Source: Blautia sp. (GTDB taxonomy: Bacteria > Bacillota > Clostridia > Lachnospirales > Lachnospiraceae). From it: a stretch of DNA of 33,618 nucleotides. The stretch is from the NCBI GenBank assembly GCA_017475035.1, contig JAFVGK010000001.1, positions 1 through 33,618 on the forward strand, in the 5' to 3' direction. Below are positions 24,331-31,733 of this stretch, piece after piece; positions within the stretch are counted from its first letter, which is position 1; every line of letters starts with the position of its first letter. A program made the translations under genes and the position numbers. Under the pieces are notes generated by a model, which saw only the letters and a list, made by a program, of their open reading frames with translations, ran no database searches and was not told the origin of the DNA.

Positions 24331-24473
24331 TGTGCAAAAATACTTATACAGGTGGTGCGGGATAAATTCGTCCAGGCAAGATGCCGGAAAGAGCCGCAGT
24401 GGGCTGCGGCGACTGACGACAACGCAGTCTAGGCGGATTGAGACGCGCCAGATGGAAAGGTTATGTTTGCATA
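24331..24473. repeat. MITE-like imperfect inverted-repeat element
   Basis: The ends are imperfect inverted repeats: TGTGCAAAAATACTT at the left and the complement of a similar word (AACATAAACG-type order, ...TTATGTTTGCATA) at the right. Further in, TGGTGCG (about 24353) pairs with CGCGCCA (about 24444), and AATTCGTC pairs with GGCGGATT using two G-U pairs. The centre holds CCGCAG/CTGCGG. The whole 143 bases could fold as one long arm with a bubble. No protein frame is supported. It could be a non-autonomous transposon remnant or an RNA; no second copy is in the window. Confidence 0.45.
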
Positions 24474-24536
24474 GATCCTTACCGTACAAATATATCATAG
24501 TTTCAAGTGGAAAGAAAGAGATAGAAAGGAATTCTT

Positions 24537-25037
24537 ATGTCTGCGTATCAACCTGTGGTTCACCCGATTCCCCCGTTTTATGACGCATCTTCTCATATCC
24601 TGATCTTAGGAAGCTTTCCGTCTGTAAAATCCAGGGAAATGCAGTTTTTTTACGGACATCCCCAAAATCGTTTTTGGAAGGTGCTTGCGATTCTTTTTGA
24701 CGAACCGTATCCGGAGTCGGTACCGGAACGGGCGGATCTTTTGCGCCGACATCATATCGCGGTGTGGGACGTCATACAATCCTGTGATATTATGGGTTCT
24801 TCTGATGCCAGTATACGGAACGTCGTGGCAAATGACCTTTCCGTCATTCTGGACACGGCTGAGATCAGGGAGATTTATGTCAATGGACGTACGGCTCAGC
24901 GAATGTATCGGAAATATATAAAAGAGCGGATCGGAAAAGACGCCGTCTGCCTTCCCTCCACAAGTCCTGCCAATGCCGCATGCAGTCTTGAACAGCTGAT
25001 CAAAGCATGGTCGGTAATTCTGGAAAAGACGGAATAA
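24537..25037 (+). CDS. DNA-deoxyinosine (hypoxanthine) glycosylase, UDG superfamily
   Basis: It has 166 residues. The first active-site block is LGSFPSVKSREMQFFYGHPQ followed by NRFW, and the second is LPSTSPANA, both typical of family 6 uracil-DNA-glycosylase-like enzymes that remove hypoxanthine (deaminated adenine) from DNA. The length is normal and the whole chain aligns by memory with that family. The ATG at 24537 is preceded by GAAAGGA. The gene is placed between the MITE-like element and a glycosyltransferase gene, with no obvious functional partner, so it is likely a stand-alone base-excision repair gene. Confidence 0.88.
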   Translation: MSAYQPVVHPIPPFYDASSHILILGSFPSVKSREMQFFYGHPQNRFWKVLAILFDEPYPESVPERADLLRRHHIAVWDVIQSCDIMGSSDASIRNVVANDLSVILDTAEIREIYVNGRTAQRMYRKYIKERIGKDAVCLPSTSPANAACSLEQLIKAWSVILEKTE

Positions 25038-25041
25038 CCTC

Positions 25042-25070
25042 TCGCAAAAGGTGATGTGATATGGTACAAT
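25042..25070 (+). promoter_or_regulatory. Possible promoter for the glycosyltransferase fusion gene
   Basis: TCGCAA (25042-25047), a 17-base spacer and TACAAT (25065-25070), five bases after the glycosylase stop. One base from the TTGCAA used elsewhere in the window. The region 25071-25191 holds no gene. Confidence 0.4.
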
Positions 25071-25191
25071 ATCGAATGAAGCCCGAATAAGTATACCATT
25101 TGAGCAGTGCAATCGGACAAGGAAACCGGTAAGATTGCTGCATTTTATATGGAATGAATTCAAAGTCCGTGCACAGATAAGGAGGTATTCT

Positions 25192-27153
25192 TTGGTTAGT
25201 ATCGTTGTACCTGTACATAATGCGGAGCAGTATATCCGCCAGACGGTTGACAGCGTTCTGCACCAGACCTATACCGACTGGGAACTGATTCTGGTGGACG
25301 ATGTGAGTACGGATCATTCCGTTGAAGTGATCCGGAAGATCATTTCCGAAAATCCCGGAAAGCGGATCCTGCTTTTTTGCCAGAGTGAAAATCTGGGTGC
25401 CGCGGCAGCGAGAAACAGGGGAGTGGAAGAGGCCCGGGGCAGATATCTCGCATATCTGGACGCGGATGATCTTTGGCTGGAAGATAAGCTGGAGAAGCAG
25501 CTTCAGTTTATCCAGAAGCATGAAGCGGCTTTTACTTTTACCGCTTATGAATTCGGAAGCGCAAAGGCTGTACCGACCGGAAAGATTACCAGAGTTCCGC
25601 GGACGCTGAATTATAAAGAAGCTTTGTCACGTACCGTGATTTTTACTTCTACGGTCATGATCGATACCCAAAAGCTGGGAAAACCCATGATGCCTGAGGT
25701 TCCTTCCGAGGATACGGCTACCTGGTGGGAGATTCTCAGAAAGGGTACGATTGCTTATGGGCTGAATCAGCCTCTTGCGATCTACCGCCGACCGGCAAAT
25801 TCTCTGTCGAGCGATAAGAAGGTTGCCGTCAGGAGAATCTGGAACCTCTACCGGAATCAGGAAGGCCTTGGAAGGATACAGTCTGCATGGCTGCTGCTTC
25901 TGTGGTCAATCCGGGCTGTTGTCCGGAGGATGATGGACGACGTGGTGCGGACGCATCTGGAAGCGATCCGCCGTTTTACGGTTCTGCAGCTGGGCTTTCT
26001 GGGTCTTGTTCTTCATACAGCGATTTACGCAGTTTTTTGGTTCCGCATCCTGTATCCGGAGCTGGAGCTCGTTCGCTATAACCGGAAGGGCGAAAATCTC
26101 GGAGTCGGTCTGCACCTGTATTTTCGCGGACATTTGCTGATTCTTCTGATCTATTTTTCCATCCTTCTGTTTCTGTCTAATTCCTCCGGCAGCAGCAGGA
26201 TGGGATATCTGAAGCCGTGGAATGCGTTCAGCTCCCAGATTACCTCTCTCGCCGTCGGCAATATCCTGACATATTTTCAGCTCAGTGTAATGAAAAACTG
26301 GCTGCTGCCCGGCTGGCCGTTTTTGGCGATGACAGGGATACAGTTTGTCATTGCAGGTATCTGGGCTTTTTTATCAGATGTGATTTACCGGAATGTTTTT
26401 CCGCCCAGAGAGACGCTTGTGGTAAATCTGGGGGGAGTCGACGCAAAAGAAACCATAGAAAGGTTCCTGACCCGGCAGGATAAATTCCAGGTGACGAAGC
26501 TGATGGAGTCTGAGTCCATGCAGGCAATCGAGAAAGAATGCCTGCGCTGGTACGACTGTGTCGTGATCTGCGGCGGTGAAGCCGGCCAGAGAAGGGAACT
26601 CATCGAGTATTGTTATCAGCGTTTTATTCGGATTTATCTGATCCCTTATATCGGCGATCTGCTGATTCAGGGTACAGAGCAGATGGATCTTTTTGATACC
26701 CCGATCCTGCAGCTGAAGGAGTATACGATTCGCTGGGAAGTTCGTCTGATTAAAAATGTCGGCGAATTCCTTCTCTGCCTTATACCTGCTCTGGTATCTC
26801 TTCTGCTTGTTCCGTTTCACGGCAAAATGAAGCAGGAGCGCTGCCTTGGCCGTAACAGGAAAGAATTTACAAAATACGGACTTGGCTTCTGGAATGTTCT
26901 GAACGGAACGATGGCTCTGGTAGGACCTGAGGCGAAAGAGGTCACAAGAGCCCGGGAAGAGTTGCAGAAAGACAAACGGGCTTCCTACAGATACCGGATC
27001 AAACCGGGGATCATCGGCCTGACCCAGCTATACCGGAGTGCAGATACCAGTGAAGAGGATCAGCTGAAGATGGATATCTACTATATCCTGCACTACAGCC
27101 TCCACACCGATATCAAACTGTTGCTGCAGTCCATGCGCCAGTTGTCAAAATGA
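25192..27153 (+). CDS. GT2 glycosyltransferase fused to a degenerate sugar-phosphate transferase (PHPT)
   Basis: It has 653 residues. Residues 1-220 are a GT2 glycosyltransferase: VSIVVPVHNAE, VDD (36-37) and LDADD (90-93) for nucleotide-sugar and metal. Hydrophobic helices follow at about 255-390. A Rossmann-like middle comes next, then a C-terminal stretch matching the end of WbaP/PglC-type polyprenyl-phosphate sugar transferases (WNVLNGTMALVGPE near 580, KPGIIGLTQLY, DIYYILHYSLHTDIKLLLQS). The piece that should carry the SLDELPQ catalytic Asp-Glu dyad is absent: LGRNRKEFTKYG runs straight into FWNVLNG. The second domain may be inactive or a scaffold. Start: TTG 25192 with AAGGAGG; the frame upstream to 25135 lacks a site. 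Likely acts at the membrane in surface glycan synthesis. Confidence 0.8.
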   Translation: MVSIVVPVHNAEQYIRQTVDSVLHQTYTDWELILVDDVSTDHSVEVIRKIISENPGKRILLFCQSENLGAAAARNRGVEEARGRYLAYLDADDLWLEDKLEKQLQFIQKHEAAFTFTAYEFGSAKAVPTGKITRVPRTLNYKEALSRTVIFTSTVMIDTQKLGKPMMPEVPSEDTATWWEILRKGTIAYGLNQPLAIYRRPANSLSSDKKVAVRRIWNLYRNQEGLGRIQSAWLLLLWSIRAVVRRMMDDVVRTHLEAIRRFTVLQLGFLGLVLHTAIYAVFWFRILYPELELVRYNRKGENLGVGLHLYFRGHLLILLIYFSILLFLSNSSGSSRMGYLKPWNAFSSQITSLAVGNILTYFQLSVMKNWLLPGWPFLAMTGIQFVIAGIWAFLSDVIYRNVFPPRETLVVNLGGVDAKETIERFLTRQDKFQVTKLMESESMQAIEKECLRWYDCVVICGGEAGQRRELIEYCYQRFIRIYLIPYIGDLLIQGTEQMDLFDTPILQLKEYTIRWEVRLIKNVGEFLLCLIPALVSLLLVPFHGKMKQERCLGRNRKEFTKYGLGFWNVLNGTMALVGPEAKEVTRAREELQKDKRASYRYRIKPGIIGLTQLYRSADTSEEDQLKMDIYYILHYSLHTDIKLLLQSMRQLSK

Positions 27154-27214
27154 GAGTCAGGGGGACAGGTTCCTTGACTCATTACTTGAGTCATGGAACC
27201 TGTCCCCCTGACTC
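27154..27214. repeat. 27-base inverted repeat directly after the glycosyltransferase stop
   Basis: Two 27-base arms (27154-27180 and 27188-27214) pair at 26 positions around a seven-base AT loop. Each arm contains GGGGGACAGGTTCC or its complement. The left arm starts right after the TGA. The pattern GGGGACAGGTTC is familiar to me from palindromic intergenic repeats in diverse bacteria. It can act as a strong transcript-end hairpin although no U-run follows. Confidence 0.7.
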
Positions 27215-27245
27215 CAGAACTTCGTTTTGGGAGGAAAATAAGAAT

Positions 27246-28283
27246 ATGATGAAAATCAGACCCGTGCCCGGAAAAGATGGGGACAAGTATGTCCCGTTTG
27301 AAAAACGTACCGGAGAGAGCTCCGTTGTATATTTTACACGGGATCTCTCAGGAGAAGGATTGAAAAAGATTTATGACAGGGTATCCTCTGTCATTACCGG
27401 AAAGGTGGCGGTCAAGCTCCATACAGGCGAGGCGGAAGGACCAAATATCCTGCCCCGGCCATGGGTGAAGGAACTTCTTTCTTCCAGACTGCCGGATGCG
27501 ACGATCATTGAGACCAATACCTACTATGAAGGAAGCCGTTATACCACGGAAGAACACAGAAAGACCCTGGAGATCAACGGCTGGACTTTCTGCCCTGTGG
27601 ATATCACGGATTCCGAAGGCGTGACCACGCTTCCTGTCAGGGACGGCAAATGGTTTACCGAGATGCACGTGGGCAGGACTTTGCCGACCTATGATTCCCT
27701 CCTGGTTCTGACTCATTTTAAAGGTCATACCATGGGCGGCTTCGGCGGTTCCAATAAGAATATAGGGATCGGCTGTGCCGACGGAAGAATCGGAAAAAGA
27801 GATATTCATTCCCGACAGGGCGGCGGGATGTGGAGCATAGCCGAGGAAGAGCTGATGGAGCGGATTTCGGAGAGCACCAAAGCGACCATCGATTACTTTG
27901 CGCCTCATGTGTGCTATATCAATACCATGCGCAATATGTCCGTCTCCTGTGACTGTGAGGGCGTGGAAGCCGAACCGGTGGTTACGCCGGACGTGGGCTT
28001 TGTGGCATCTCTGGATATTCTGGCAGCGGATAACGCCTGTGTGGACCTGCTTTACAATCTGCCGGAGGGCGGTGGAAAAACCCTGATTGAGCGGATTGAG
28101 ACCCGCCACGGTCTGCGCCAGCTCAGCTATATGAGGGAGCTGGGCATGGGAAATGACCGCTACACGCTGATCGATATCGACAACGATGATGCCGAGATCA
28201 CGGCGGCGGAAGCAGTCAAAGATGTGAAGCCGGGCTGGACACCGGATAAGTACAATACCTTCTGGGGACGCAACCCCCATTGA
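27246..28283 (+). CDS. DUF362 domain protein
   Basis: It has 345 residues from ATG 27246, behind GGGAGG. Conserved blocks of DUF362 are visible: VAVKLHTGE, IIETNTYY, LVLTHFKGHTMGGFGGSNKN followed by IGIGCADGRIGK, and CDC near residue 236. Many DUF362 proteins carry a ferredoxin-type 4Fe-4S domain, but I see only scattered Cys residues and no CxxCxxC cluster motif. A larger frame begins in the inverted repeat at 27150 but has no start signal. The biochemical role of the family is not established to my knowledge. The last codons are the first unit of a short tandem repeat. Confidence 0.8.
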   Translation: MMKIRPVPGKDGDKYVPFEKRTGESSVVYFTRDLSGEGLKKIYDRVSSVITGKVAVKLHTGEAEGPNILPRPWVKELLSSRLPDATIIETNTYYEGSRYTTEEHRKTLEINGWTFCPVDITDSEGVTTLPVRDGKWFTEMHVGRTLPTYDSLLVLTHFKGHTMGGFGGSNKNIGIGCADGRIGKRDIHSRQGGGMWSIAEEELMERISESTKATIDYFAPHVCYINTMRNMSVSCDCEGVEAEPVVTPDVGFVASLDILAADNACVDLLYNLPEGGGKTLIERIETRHGLRQLSYMRELGMGNDRYTLIDIDNDDAEITAAEAVKDVKPGWTPDKYNTFWGRNPH

Positions 28284-28355
28284 TCGATGCAATACCTTCC
28301 GGGGACGTAGCCTCATTGATTGATGCAATACCTTCCGGGGACACAAGCCCCACTG
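28253..28355 (+). repeat. Three imperfect 36-37 base tandem units at the DUF362 gene end
   Basis: Units start at 28253, 28290 and 28326, each beginning CAATACCTTC[TC]GGGGAC. The first covers the final codons and stop of the DUF362 gene; the other two lie behind it. This looks like local duplication of the gene's 3' end. Confidence 0.75.
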
Positions 28356-28367
28356 AAAACTGAAAAA

Positions 28368-28397
28368 GAGCCCCGGGAATTGCCCAGGGCTTTTTTG
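28368..28397 (+). terminator. Rho-independent terminator after the DUF362 gene
   Basis: GCCCCGGG pairs with CCCAGGGC (one mismatch) around five bases, followed by TTTTTTGG. Confidence 0.85.
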
Positions 28398-28444
28398 GTT
28401 TATGTTTTTTTCAGGATAGAAAGACATCAGAGGAGATAACCAAG

Positions 28445-29260
28445 GTGGTAAGCAGATTTGATTTGATAGAAACCTTTACAGATACCCGAAAGAAAATAAA
28501 AGAAAATTCAAGACTGTCAGAGCTGACTTTGCAGATGCAGGCAGGGACAATGTTGTACCTGAGGGGATATAAAGCAATAAATCCTTCCGTAAAAAGTACG
28601 ATTCTCGATGTGACGGTGCTGGAGGATACGACCTTTCATGCCTCTTCCTTATATGCAGGGAACGCAGATAAGGTTGCAGTTTTGAATTTTGCAAATGCAT
28701 ATACTCCGGGCGGCAGTGTGTCAGAGGGTGTGATGGCGCAGGAAGAGTGCCTGTGCAGGAGCAGTAACCTTTATGCCTCACTGACCATTCCTTATCTGCT
28801 GAAAAATTATTATAAATGGAATGCGAAGAATACCGGAGAAATGGGTACAGATGCTGTGATCTACTCTCCGCAAGTCACCGTATTCAAGACAGATGATGAA
28901 CGGCCGGAGAGTTTAAAAGAATGGTTTCAGGTGGATGTGATTTCCTGTGCAGCTCCGTATTATAATCAAAACAGGAAAAAACCTGTTTCACCTGAAAAGC
29001 TCAGAGAGGTGTTTTCTGACCGGATTAGGAACATCCTCGAAGTCGCAGCTGCAAATGACGCAGATATCCTTGTTTTGGGAGCTTTTGGATGTGGAGCATT
29101 CAACAATCCACCTGATCTTGTGGCAGAAGTATTTCATCAATTGCTGGAATATCCGGGCTACGGAAAATACTTTAAAAAAATTATCTTTGCCATTAAAGGC
29201 AGGGATGCAGATAACCCGAACCTGTCTGCATTTCAGAATGTTTTCTCAAGAAAAGGTTGA
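28445..29260 (+). CDS. Bacterial poly(ADP-ribose) glycohydrolase-like (macro-fold) protein
   Basis: It has 271 residues. The diagnostic loop PGGSVSEGVMAQEECLCR (Gly89-Gly90, Gln99-Glu100-Glu101) is the GG-x(6-8)-QEE signature of the microbial PARG type, with Glu101 as the expected catalytic acid. VAVLNFANAYTPGG before it and LVLGAFGCGAFNNPP after it are also family blocks. Such enzymes release ADP-ribose from modified macromolecules or bind it. The start is GTG 28445 with GAGGAG ten bases ahead. It has no linked ADP-ribosyltransferase in the window. Bases 28682-28777, including the catalytic loop, are repeated without a difference in a gene fragment 2.2 kb downstream. Confidence 0.85.
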   Translation: MVSRFDLIETFTDTRKKIKENSRLSELTLQMQAGTMLYLRGYKAINPSVKSTILDVTVLEDTTFHASSLYAGNADKVAVLNFANAYTPGGSVSEGVMAQEECLCRSSNLYASLTIPYLLKNYYKWNAKNTGEMGTDAVIYSPQVTVFKTDDERPESLKEWFQVDVISCAAPYYNQNRKKPVSPEKLREVFSDRIRNILEVAAANDADILVLGAFGCGAFNNPPDLVAEVFHQLLEYPGYGKYFKKIIFAIKGRDADNPNLSAFQNVFSRKG

Positions 29261-29381
29261 ATGACTTAAGACATGGGAAAAAGTTACTCTATCGTGGGGG
29301 CGGATGGTTTAATGCTGCGCTTTTTCAAAGCCGAGATTTTCGTCAGTGGAGACTGCGATCAGGAAGATATAATAATGAATA

Positions 29382-29398
29382 TTCAGGGTAACCCTGAA
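29382..29398. repeat. Small perfect hairpin in the leader of the LRR gene
   Basis: TTCAGGGT and ACCCTGAA flank one base. A TATAAT at 29368-29373 is close by, but without a good -35 box. The rest of 29261-29463 holds no gene. Confidence 0.35.
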
Positions 29399-29463
29399 AA
29401 AAGGCAGGCATGAGGTTTTCATCCTGCAACAGGGGGAAATGAAGCCCATGGAAGGAGGAAAGT

Positions 29464-30885
29464 GTGAAAAAAATATTGTTGTTAATAGTTGTAATAGTTC
29501 TTGGATACAGCGTGAGCGTATACCCGTTGCAGTGGGGGGAATTTATTTCCGGAGACTATAAATTCACCCTTCTTGATGACGGGACGGCAGAGATAAAGAA
29601 TTATAATCAATATAATAAAGATGAGGAGAATCTGGAAATCCCTGAGACGATAGACGGTTATGTGGTGACCAGTATCGGCAGGGGGGCATTTTCTTCATGT
29701 TATGGACTGAAGAGCATCACATTGCCGGAGGGAATAACGAACATTGGGGAAGGGGCATTCTGTGATTGTATAAATCTGAAAAACATCACATTACCGGAGG
29801 GAGTAACGAGCATTGGGAAAGAAGCATTTTCCGGATGCGCTAGGTTAAGCAGCATTGTGTTGCCGGATACTGTAAAGGATATAAGTTCCAATCCATTTAT
29901 TGCATGCTTTTCATTGGAACAGGTTACCGTATCCACTGATCATCCTGAGCTGGAGGTAATGGATGGACTGTTATACGATAAGCAGGGAAAAAGGTTGATC
30001 TTCTGCCCACAGTCGAAACAGCAAGTGGAAATACCTGAAGGAGTACAGATAATTGGCGACAGCGCATTTTTCGGATGTGAAAGCCTGAGCAGCATCACAT
30101 TGCCGGAGGGAGTAACCTGTATAGGGGATAAGGCATTCTTCAATTGTAAGAATCTAAGTAATATCACGTTGCCGGATAGTGCAGCAAACATCGATTCCAA
30201 TCCCTTTTTACGCTGCGGCTCACTGGAGCAGGTTGCCGTTTCTTCTGATCATCCCGTGCTGGAGGTAATAGACGGACTTTTATACCATAAATCGGATAAG
30301 AGGCTGATCTTCTGCCCACAGTCGAAACAGCAGGTAGAAATACCTGAAGGAATACAGAAAATAGGGGATTCTGCATTTGACTGTTGCTATCATCTAAGCA
30401 GCATCACATTACCAGATGGCGTGACAAGTATAGGGGATTCTGCGTTTTCATCTTGTATCAGTTTAAGCAGCATCACGCTGCCAGAGGGCGTGACGAGCAT
30501 CGGGGATCGGGCGTTTTCCAGTTGTACGAACCTAAACAGCATCACGCTGCCAGAAGGGTTGACAAGCATCGGGGATTGGGCATTTTTCAATTGTTATGGC
30601 TTAAGCAGCATCGCGCTGAGGGAAGGGTTAACAAGCATCGGGAAAAAGGCTTTTTTCCATAGTGGTTGTCTGAGCATCATGTTGCCCGAAGGCGTAACCT
30701 ATATCGGGGATTCTGCTTTTTCTGAGTGTATAAACCTGACTGGCATTACCATACCGGAAAGCATAATCCATATCGGGGAAGATGCATTCACAGGCAACCC
30801 CAACCTGATCATCACCGTTACCAGGGCCTCTTATGCCGCAAAGTATTGCTCAATGAATGGATTTAATTACATATATGCGGATTGA
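29464..30885 (+). CDS. BspA-like leucine-rich-repeat surface protein
   Basis: It has 473 residues. The N-terminal 20 residues form a hydrophobic signal or anchor. From residue 57 on, about 15 repeats of 22-23 residues of the LRR_5 type follow, each near [IV]-T-L-P-E-G-[VIL]-T-x-I-G-x-x-A-F-x-x-C-x-x-L-x-S. A block of about 103 residues (131-233) recurs at 234-336, including the unusual insert DGLLY-x-K-x2-KRLIFCPQSKQQVEIPEG. It has been duplicated within the gene. No wall anchor is seen. Such proteins bind host or bacterial surfaces in gut and oral species. GTG start with GGAGG seven bases before. It lies between the two copies of the PARG-gene segment. Confidence 0.88.
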   Translation: MKKILLLIVVIVLGYSVSVYPLQWGEFISGDYKFTLLDDGTAEIKNYNQYNKDEENLEIPETIDGYVVTSIGRGAFSSCYGLKSITLPEGITNIGEGAFCDCINLKNITLPEGVTSIGKEAFSGCARLSSIVLPDTVKDISSNPFIACFSLEQVTVSTDHPELEVMDGLLYDKQGKRLIFCPQSKQQVEIPEGVQIIGDSAFFGCESLSSITLPEGVTCIGDKAFFNCKNLSNITLPDSAANIDSNPFLRCGSLEQVAVSSDHPVLEVIDGLLYHKSDKRLIFCPQSKQQVEIPEGIQKIGDSAFDCCYHLSSITLPDGVTSIGDSAFSSCISLSSITLPEGVTSIGDRAFSSCTNLNSITLPEGLTSIGDWAFFNCYGLSSIALREGLTSIGKKAFFHSGCLSIMLPEGVTYIGDSAFSECINLTGITIPESIIHIGEDAFTGNPNLIITVTRASYAAKYCSMNGFNYIYAD

Positions 30886-30929
30886 CCGGATGCGGTGTCT
30901 TTTCTTCAAGCATAAGCAGGGCTGACATG

Positions 30930-31043
30930 GTACTGGCCTTGAATTTTGCAAATGCATATACTCCGGGCGGCAGTGTGTCAGAGGGTGTGATGGCGCAGGA
31001 AGAGTGCCTGTGCAGGAGCAGTAACCTTTATGCCGCACTGACC
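30930..31043 (+). pseudogene. Fragment of a PARG-like gene
   Basis: Bases 30939-31034 are identical to 28682-28777 of the PARG-like gene, and after one mismatch eight more bases agree (to 31043). The translation LNFANAYTPGGSVSEGVMAQ and following EECLCRSSNLYA is the catalytic loop. The sequence on both sides is unrelated and the frame ends within 90 bases, so no functional enzyme can be made. The perfect identity shows a recent duplication or gene conversion. Confidence 0.8.
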
Positions 31044-31088
31044 GTCCGAAAGATACCGCTCACGCAGAAACTGTTTTGTGAAATGCTC

Positions 31089-31117
31089 TTGATTTTTCCC
31101 CTTCAGGCAGTTATAAT
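31089..31117 (+). promoter_or_regulatory. Orphan sigma-A type promoter
   Basis: TTGATT (31089-31094), 17 bases and TATAAT (31112-31117). It would start transcription near 31124, inside the short frame that begins at 31121. It probably belonged to a gene that is now decayed. Confidence 0.5.
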
Positions 31118-31120
31118 GGA

Positions 31121-31252
31121 ATGGGGTTAGATAATACTAACTATATTCGGGAAATAGAACTGATTATACGCAGATACCAGAAAAACAGCGGAATGAAACT
31201 GCTGGAAAAGGCTTTTACATCCGACGAAAAAACGAAATCTGAAGTATTTTGA
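31121..31252 (+). pseudogene. Short gene remnant of unknown family
   Basis: A 43-codon frame, MGLDNTNYIREIELIIRRYQ onward, ends at TGA 31252. It has coding-like composition but no ribosome-binding site, and the promoter overlaps it. It might be the N-terminal part of a broken gene. I do not recognise it. Confidence 0.25.
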
Positions 31253-31306
31253 AAAGTGCTGAAGCTTCTCAGCGCAAAAACGATCTGGAGGAGCTTTGAG
31301 CCTTGA

Positions 31307-31609
31307 AGCAGCTGTGATATTCACGAAGATTGTCGTCACCTCGAATGCAGGTATCCGAAGACTTTGGAAAGAAACCGCAAGTGGGATATTCAGTATATCG
31401 GGAAGCACTTCCCGCAGACGGCTTTCCGTGTTTTCGAGCACATCAGTCATGGCTGGTTTGCAGCACGGAAGCCCGGGCTGCTGGTTTCTGAAATTGAGAG
31501 AGCGATAGGAGAACAGGGATATGAAGTTTGCCGGTATGCCTGCAGGAATGTGGGCGCTATTCAAAAAGTCTTTCAGGGACAAGCTGGTTACTGTCCTTGG
31601 ATTCAGTGA
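31307..31609 (+). pseudogene. Decayed frame, perhaps the C-terminal end of an alpha/beta hydrolase
   Basis: This frame lacks a credible start. Its middle reads RKWDIQYIGKHFPQTAFRVF and then EHISHGWFAARKPGLLVSEI. The order of a strand ending in F-R-V-F-E, then a His-Gly and an amphipathic helix, is like the last part of small alpha/beta hydrolases around the catalytic His. The resemblance is weak and by eye only. It overlaps the start of the next remnant in another frame, as would be expected of a compact former operon. Confidence 0.25.
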
Positions 31610-31733
31610 AAGAGAGGCAGAGGGTATGAGTGAAGCAGGCGGAGCCTGTGATTTTATCCGGGAGAATACACTGGCATCCGGAGGCCCTTATTGCGATTGC
31701 GGGTACAAGAAGAAAGCGAGAACGAATCGATGA
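31521..31733 (+). pseudogene. Internally deleted ATC-hydrolase-family gene
   Basis: Seventy codons without a stop. The first half (MKFAGMPAGMWALFKKSFRD and KLVTVLGFSEREAE) matches, from memory, the N-terminus of clostridial members of the L-2-amino-thiazoline-4-carboxylate hydrolase family. The second half (MSEAGGACDFIRENTLASGG and PYCDCGYKKK) matches their C-terminus. The roughly 150 residues that should lie between, with the fold and active site, are missing, and the join is in frame. The stop overlaps the ATG of the next, related gene (ATGA). A product may still be made but should not be an active enzyme. Confidence 0.55.

Noticed and set aside
28253-28355. CRISPR-like array
   Set aside because: The three units are contiguous, with no unique spacers, and are copies of a gene end. 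No cas genes are in the window.
31127-31582. 151-codon minus-strand frame across the remnant region
   Set aside because: Plus-strand frames there show family similarity (PARG piece, ATC-hydrolase pieces), while the minus frame has no start signal or recognisable content.
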